64,000 nucleotides of DNA, from positions 62,001 to 126,000 of the forward strand of contig NZ_JBASBR010000013.1 of assembly GCF_049651205.1 (NCBI RefSeq), written 5' to 3'. The notes under the pieces are model-generated. The model saw only the letters and a list, made by a program, of their open reading frames with translations, made no database searches and was not told where the DNA came from. Every line of letters begins with the position of its first letter. Position 1 is the first letter of the stretch. This DNA comes from Castellaniella sp049651205 (lineage in GTDB: Bacteria > Pseudomonadota > Gammaproteobacteria > Burkholderiales > Burkholderiaceae_B). The position numbers and the translations under genes were made by a program. Positions 62,103 to 64,000 of this stretch are shown piece after piece.

Positions 62103-62756
62103 GTGACTCGCATCGCCATTATCGACTACGGCATGGGTAATTTTCATTCGGTTGCCCGCGCACTTCAGGCAGCCGCGCCCGAAGACGACGTCTTTATCGC
62201 CCGGCAACCCAGCGATATCCAGTCGGCCGACCGCATCGTGTTTCCCGGCCAGGGCGCTATGCCCGACTGCATGCATACTCTCGAGACCTCGGGCCTGCGC
62301 GACGCTGTCGTCCAGGCAGCCCGCGAAAAGCCGCTGCTGGGCGTATGTGTGGGCGAGCAAATGCTGTTTGAGCACAGCGACGAAGGCAACACGCCGGGCC
62401 TGGGCCTGTTTGCGGGCAACGTCCGCCGCTTCGAGGGCCCAGCATTTGATCACCCCTCGGATGCCAGCGACGCACATGGCCGGCTCAAGGTGCCCCACAT
62501 GGGATGGAACCCGGTTCACCAGACCCGGGCCCACCCCTTGTGGCAGGGCATCGAGCAAGACACGCCGTTTTACTTTGTACACAGCTATTACGCCCAGCCA
62601 CAAAATAACTCGCTGACTGCGGCCACCAGTCTGTATGGCCATGCCTTTTGCTGTGCCATTGCAGCCAACAATATTTTTGCCGTACAGTTTCACCCAGAAA
62701 AGAGCGCAGCACCCGGTTTACAGCTCTACCGCAATTTCACAGGCTGGCAGCCTTAA
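62103..62756 (+). CDS. hisH: Imidazole glycerol phosphate synthase, glutaminase subunit
   Basis: Class I glutamine amidotransferase (217 aa, GTG start) that supplies ammonia to HisF. The catalytic cysteine is Cys82 in GVCVGEQMLFEHS, and His/Glu lie in VQFHPEKSA near the C-terminus. The N-terminal IAIIDYGMGNFHSVARAL is typical. Confidence 0.97.
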   Translation: MTRIAIIDYGMGNFHSVARALQAAAPEDDVFIARQPSDIQSADRIVFPGQGAMPDCMHTLETSGLRDAVVQAAREKPLLGVCVGEQMLFEHSDEGNTPGLGLFAGNVRRFEGPAFDHPSDASDAHGRLKVPHMGWNPVHQTRAHPLWQGIEQDTPFYFVHSYYAQPQNNSLTAATSLYGHAFCCAIAANNIFAVQFHPEKSAAPGLQLYRNFTGWQP

Positions 62757-62802
62757 AATACGCGATACCCGCATCCAATTTTTCTGCACTGACACGACAA
62801 CC

Positions 62803-63573
62803 ATGCTCCTGATCCCTGCCATCGATCTCAAAGACGGACGCTGTGTGCGCCTGCGCCAAGGTGACCTGGCTGATGCCACCGTTTTCTCTGAAGACCCTGC
62901 CGCCATGGCAGTCCAGTGGGCCGAACTCGGTGCCCGCCGTCTGCACCTGGTCGACCTCAACGGCGCAGTGGCGGGCAAACCGCGTAACCGCGAGGCCATC
63001 GAAGCCATCATCGATGCGGTCGATGAGGACATCCCCATCCAGATCGGCGGCGGTATCCGCGATCTGGACACGGTCGAATACTATCTCGACCACGGGATTT
63101 CCTACGTGATCATCGGTACGGCAGCCGTTAAAGATCCAGGTTTTCTTAGCGACGCCTGCTCGGCTTTTCCGGGGCACATCATTGTGGGCCTGGACGCCCG
63201 CGACGGCAAAGTAGCCACCGATGGCTGGTCAAAGCTCACGCGCCACGACGTGGTTGATCTTGCCCAGAAATTCGAAGACTACGGCTGCGAATCCATCATT
63301 TACACCGACATCGGCCGCGACGGCATGCTCAGCGGCGTCAACATCGAAGCCACCGTACGTCTGGCGCAACACGTCCGGGTACCGGTCATCGCCTCTGGCG
63401 GGGTCGCTTCTCTCGACGATATCCGTGCACTGTGCGACGTGACCAGTCAAGGTGTGGATGGGGCCATCCTGGGCCGCAGCCTCTACGAAGGCACCCTTGA
63501 TTTCGCTGCCGCCCAAACGCTGGCCGATACGCTCTGCAACCCCGAAGACGACGCCACCGGGCCTGCGGCATGA
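62803..63573 (+). CDS. hisA: Phosphoribosylformimino-AICAR-P isomerase
   Basis: TIM-barrel isomerase (256 aa). LLIPAIDLKDGRCVRLRQGD carries the catalytic Asp8; IQIGGGIRD and the C-terminal phosphate site VIASGGVASLDD are present. The ATG at 62803 is used; an upstream in-frame start lies inside hisH. Its stop overlaps hisF by 4 bp (ATGA). Confidence 0.97.
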   Translation: MLLIPAIDLKDGRCVRLRQGDLADATVFSEDPAAMAVQWAELGARRLHLVDLNGAVAGKPRNREAIEAIIDAVDEDIPIQIGGGIRDLDTVEYYLDHGISYVIIGTAAVKDPGFLSDACSAFPGHIIVGLDARDGKVATDGWSKLTRHDVVDLAQKFEDYGCESIIYTDIGRDGMLSGVNIEATVRLAQHVRVPVIASGGVASLDDIRALCDVTSQGVDGAILGRSLYEGTLDFAAAQTLADTLCNPEDDATGPAA

Positions 63574-64000
63574 CGGCCTCATCGGGCCTATGCTGCCGCA
63601 TCATCCCCTGCCTCGATGTCAATGCCGGACGGGTAGTCAAGGGGGTCAACTTCGTCAATCTCACCGATGCCGGAGACCCCGTCGAAATCGCCCGCCGCTA
63701 CGACGAGCAGGGCGCCGACGAACTCACCTTCCTGGATATCACCGCAACCTCCGATAACCGCGGCCTTATTTTGCCCATCATCGAAGCCGTTGCCCGTCAG
63801 GTATTCATCCCCCTCACCGTCGGCGGTGGCGTACGGCAGGTAGTCGACATCCAAAGGCTGCTGGATGCCGGTGCCGACAAGGTCTCCATCAATAGCGCAG
63901 CCGTCAGCCGGCCGGCCCTGGTTGCCGAGGCCTCCCGTCACCATGGTTCACAGTGCATCGTGGTGGCCATGGATGCCCGCCGGGTTTCGGCGGCCGATGA
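63570..64000 (+). CDS. hisF: Imidazole glycerol phosphate synthase, cyclase subunit (partial)
   Basis: The first 143 residues of HisF, cut by the window end. RIIPCLDVNAGRVVKGVNFVNL contains the catalytic aspartate of the cyclase, and FIPLTVGGGVRQVVDI forms the first phosphate site. Its start overlaps the hisA stop codon, so hisA and hisF are coupled. Confidence 0.96.
   Translation, partial: MTASSGLCCRIIPCLDVNAGRVVKGVNFVNLTDAGDPVEIARRYDEQGADELTFLDITATSDNRGLILPIIEAVARQVFIPLTVGGGVRQVVDIQRLLDAGADKVSINSAAVSRPALVAEASRHHGSQCIVVAMDARRVSAAD

Noticed and set aside
1..64000. CRISPR arrays, prophage or intact insertion sequence
   Set aside because: No regularly spaced repeats, phage structural genes or active transposase with terminal inverted repeats were seen. 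The only transposase-like gene lacks its metal motif.

Overview
The window reads as chromosomal DNA of a betaproteobacterium, most likely Burkholderiales/Alcaligenaceae (the Bordetella–Achromobacter–Castellaniella group). The evidence is the moderately high GC content and the gene blocks mrdA-mreDCB | gatCAB, metX-metW-ampG, gltB-gltD, mlaFED-mlaA-mlaC, and ABC exporter-bolA-murA-hisGDBHAF. No rRNA, CRISPR array or intact insertion sequence was seen.

Layout. 1–3895 (minus): cell-shape operon mreB-mreC-mreD-mrdA, with mrdA cut by the window edge, divergent from gatC-gatA-gatB (4147–7439). 7779–15548: class III aminotransferase, pyrE, xth, a YjfB-like small protein with a strong terminator, a bile-acid/Na symporter-like carrier, and the minus-strand operon metX-metW-ampG. 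metX is preceded by a sequence that matches a SAM-II riboswitch. 15917–18897: a LuxR-type HTH-only protein, gshA and an MDR oxidoreductase. 19296–21106: a hipBA toxin-antitoxin module flanked by a 32-bp repeat of the 3' end of tRNA-Arg(CCG), with three operator palindromes spaced exactly 26 bp apart. 21307–24482: a dihaem cytochrome c, a nitronate-monooxygenase-like gene with an enoyl-CoA hydratase, and a small unknown protein. 24554–31111 (minus): rep, priA, hemE and a Fis-type regulator. 31383–34310: an AGCS amino-acid symporter converging on pgi. 34540–38907: an unknown small protein, then a Nif3-like protein with an NMT1/TauA-type ABC importer behind a structured leader ending in an intrinsic terminator. 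38963–42594 (minus): fadA-type thiolase and a FadN-type fused enzyme. 42893–45517: a degenerate REP-type transposase-like protein with FecCD-type permease and ATPase. 45807–64000: gltBD, mla, ABC exporter, bolA, murA and his genes, with hisF cut by the window edge.

How it works together. Most genes are housekeeping: translation fidelity (GatCAB), envelope growth and recycling (Mre/PBP2, AmpG, MurA, Mla), nitrogen assimilation (GltBD), histidine, methionine, pyrimidine, glutathione and haem synthesis, and replication restart (Rep, PriA). Three regulatory circuits can be read from the DNA. The first is S-adenosylmethionine feedback on metX. The second is a shared 20-bp palindrome linking the nitronate-monooxygenase/enoyl-CoA hydratase operon to the fadN-fadA operon 20 kb away, resembling a PsrA-type fatty-acid regulon. 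The third is an autoregulated hipBA promoter on a tiny tRNA-borne island. The least explained part is the leader/Nif3/ABC-importer operon at 34912–38907.
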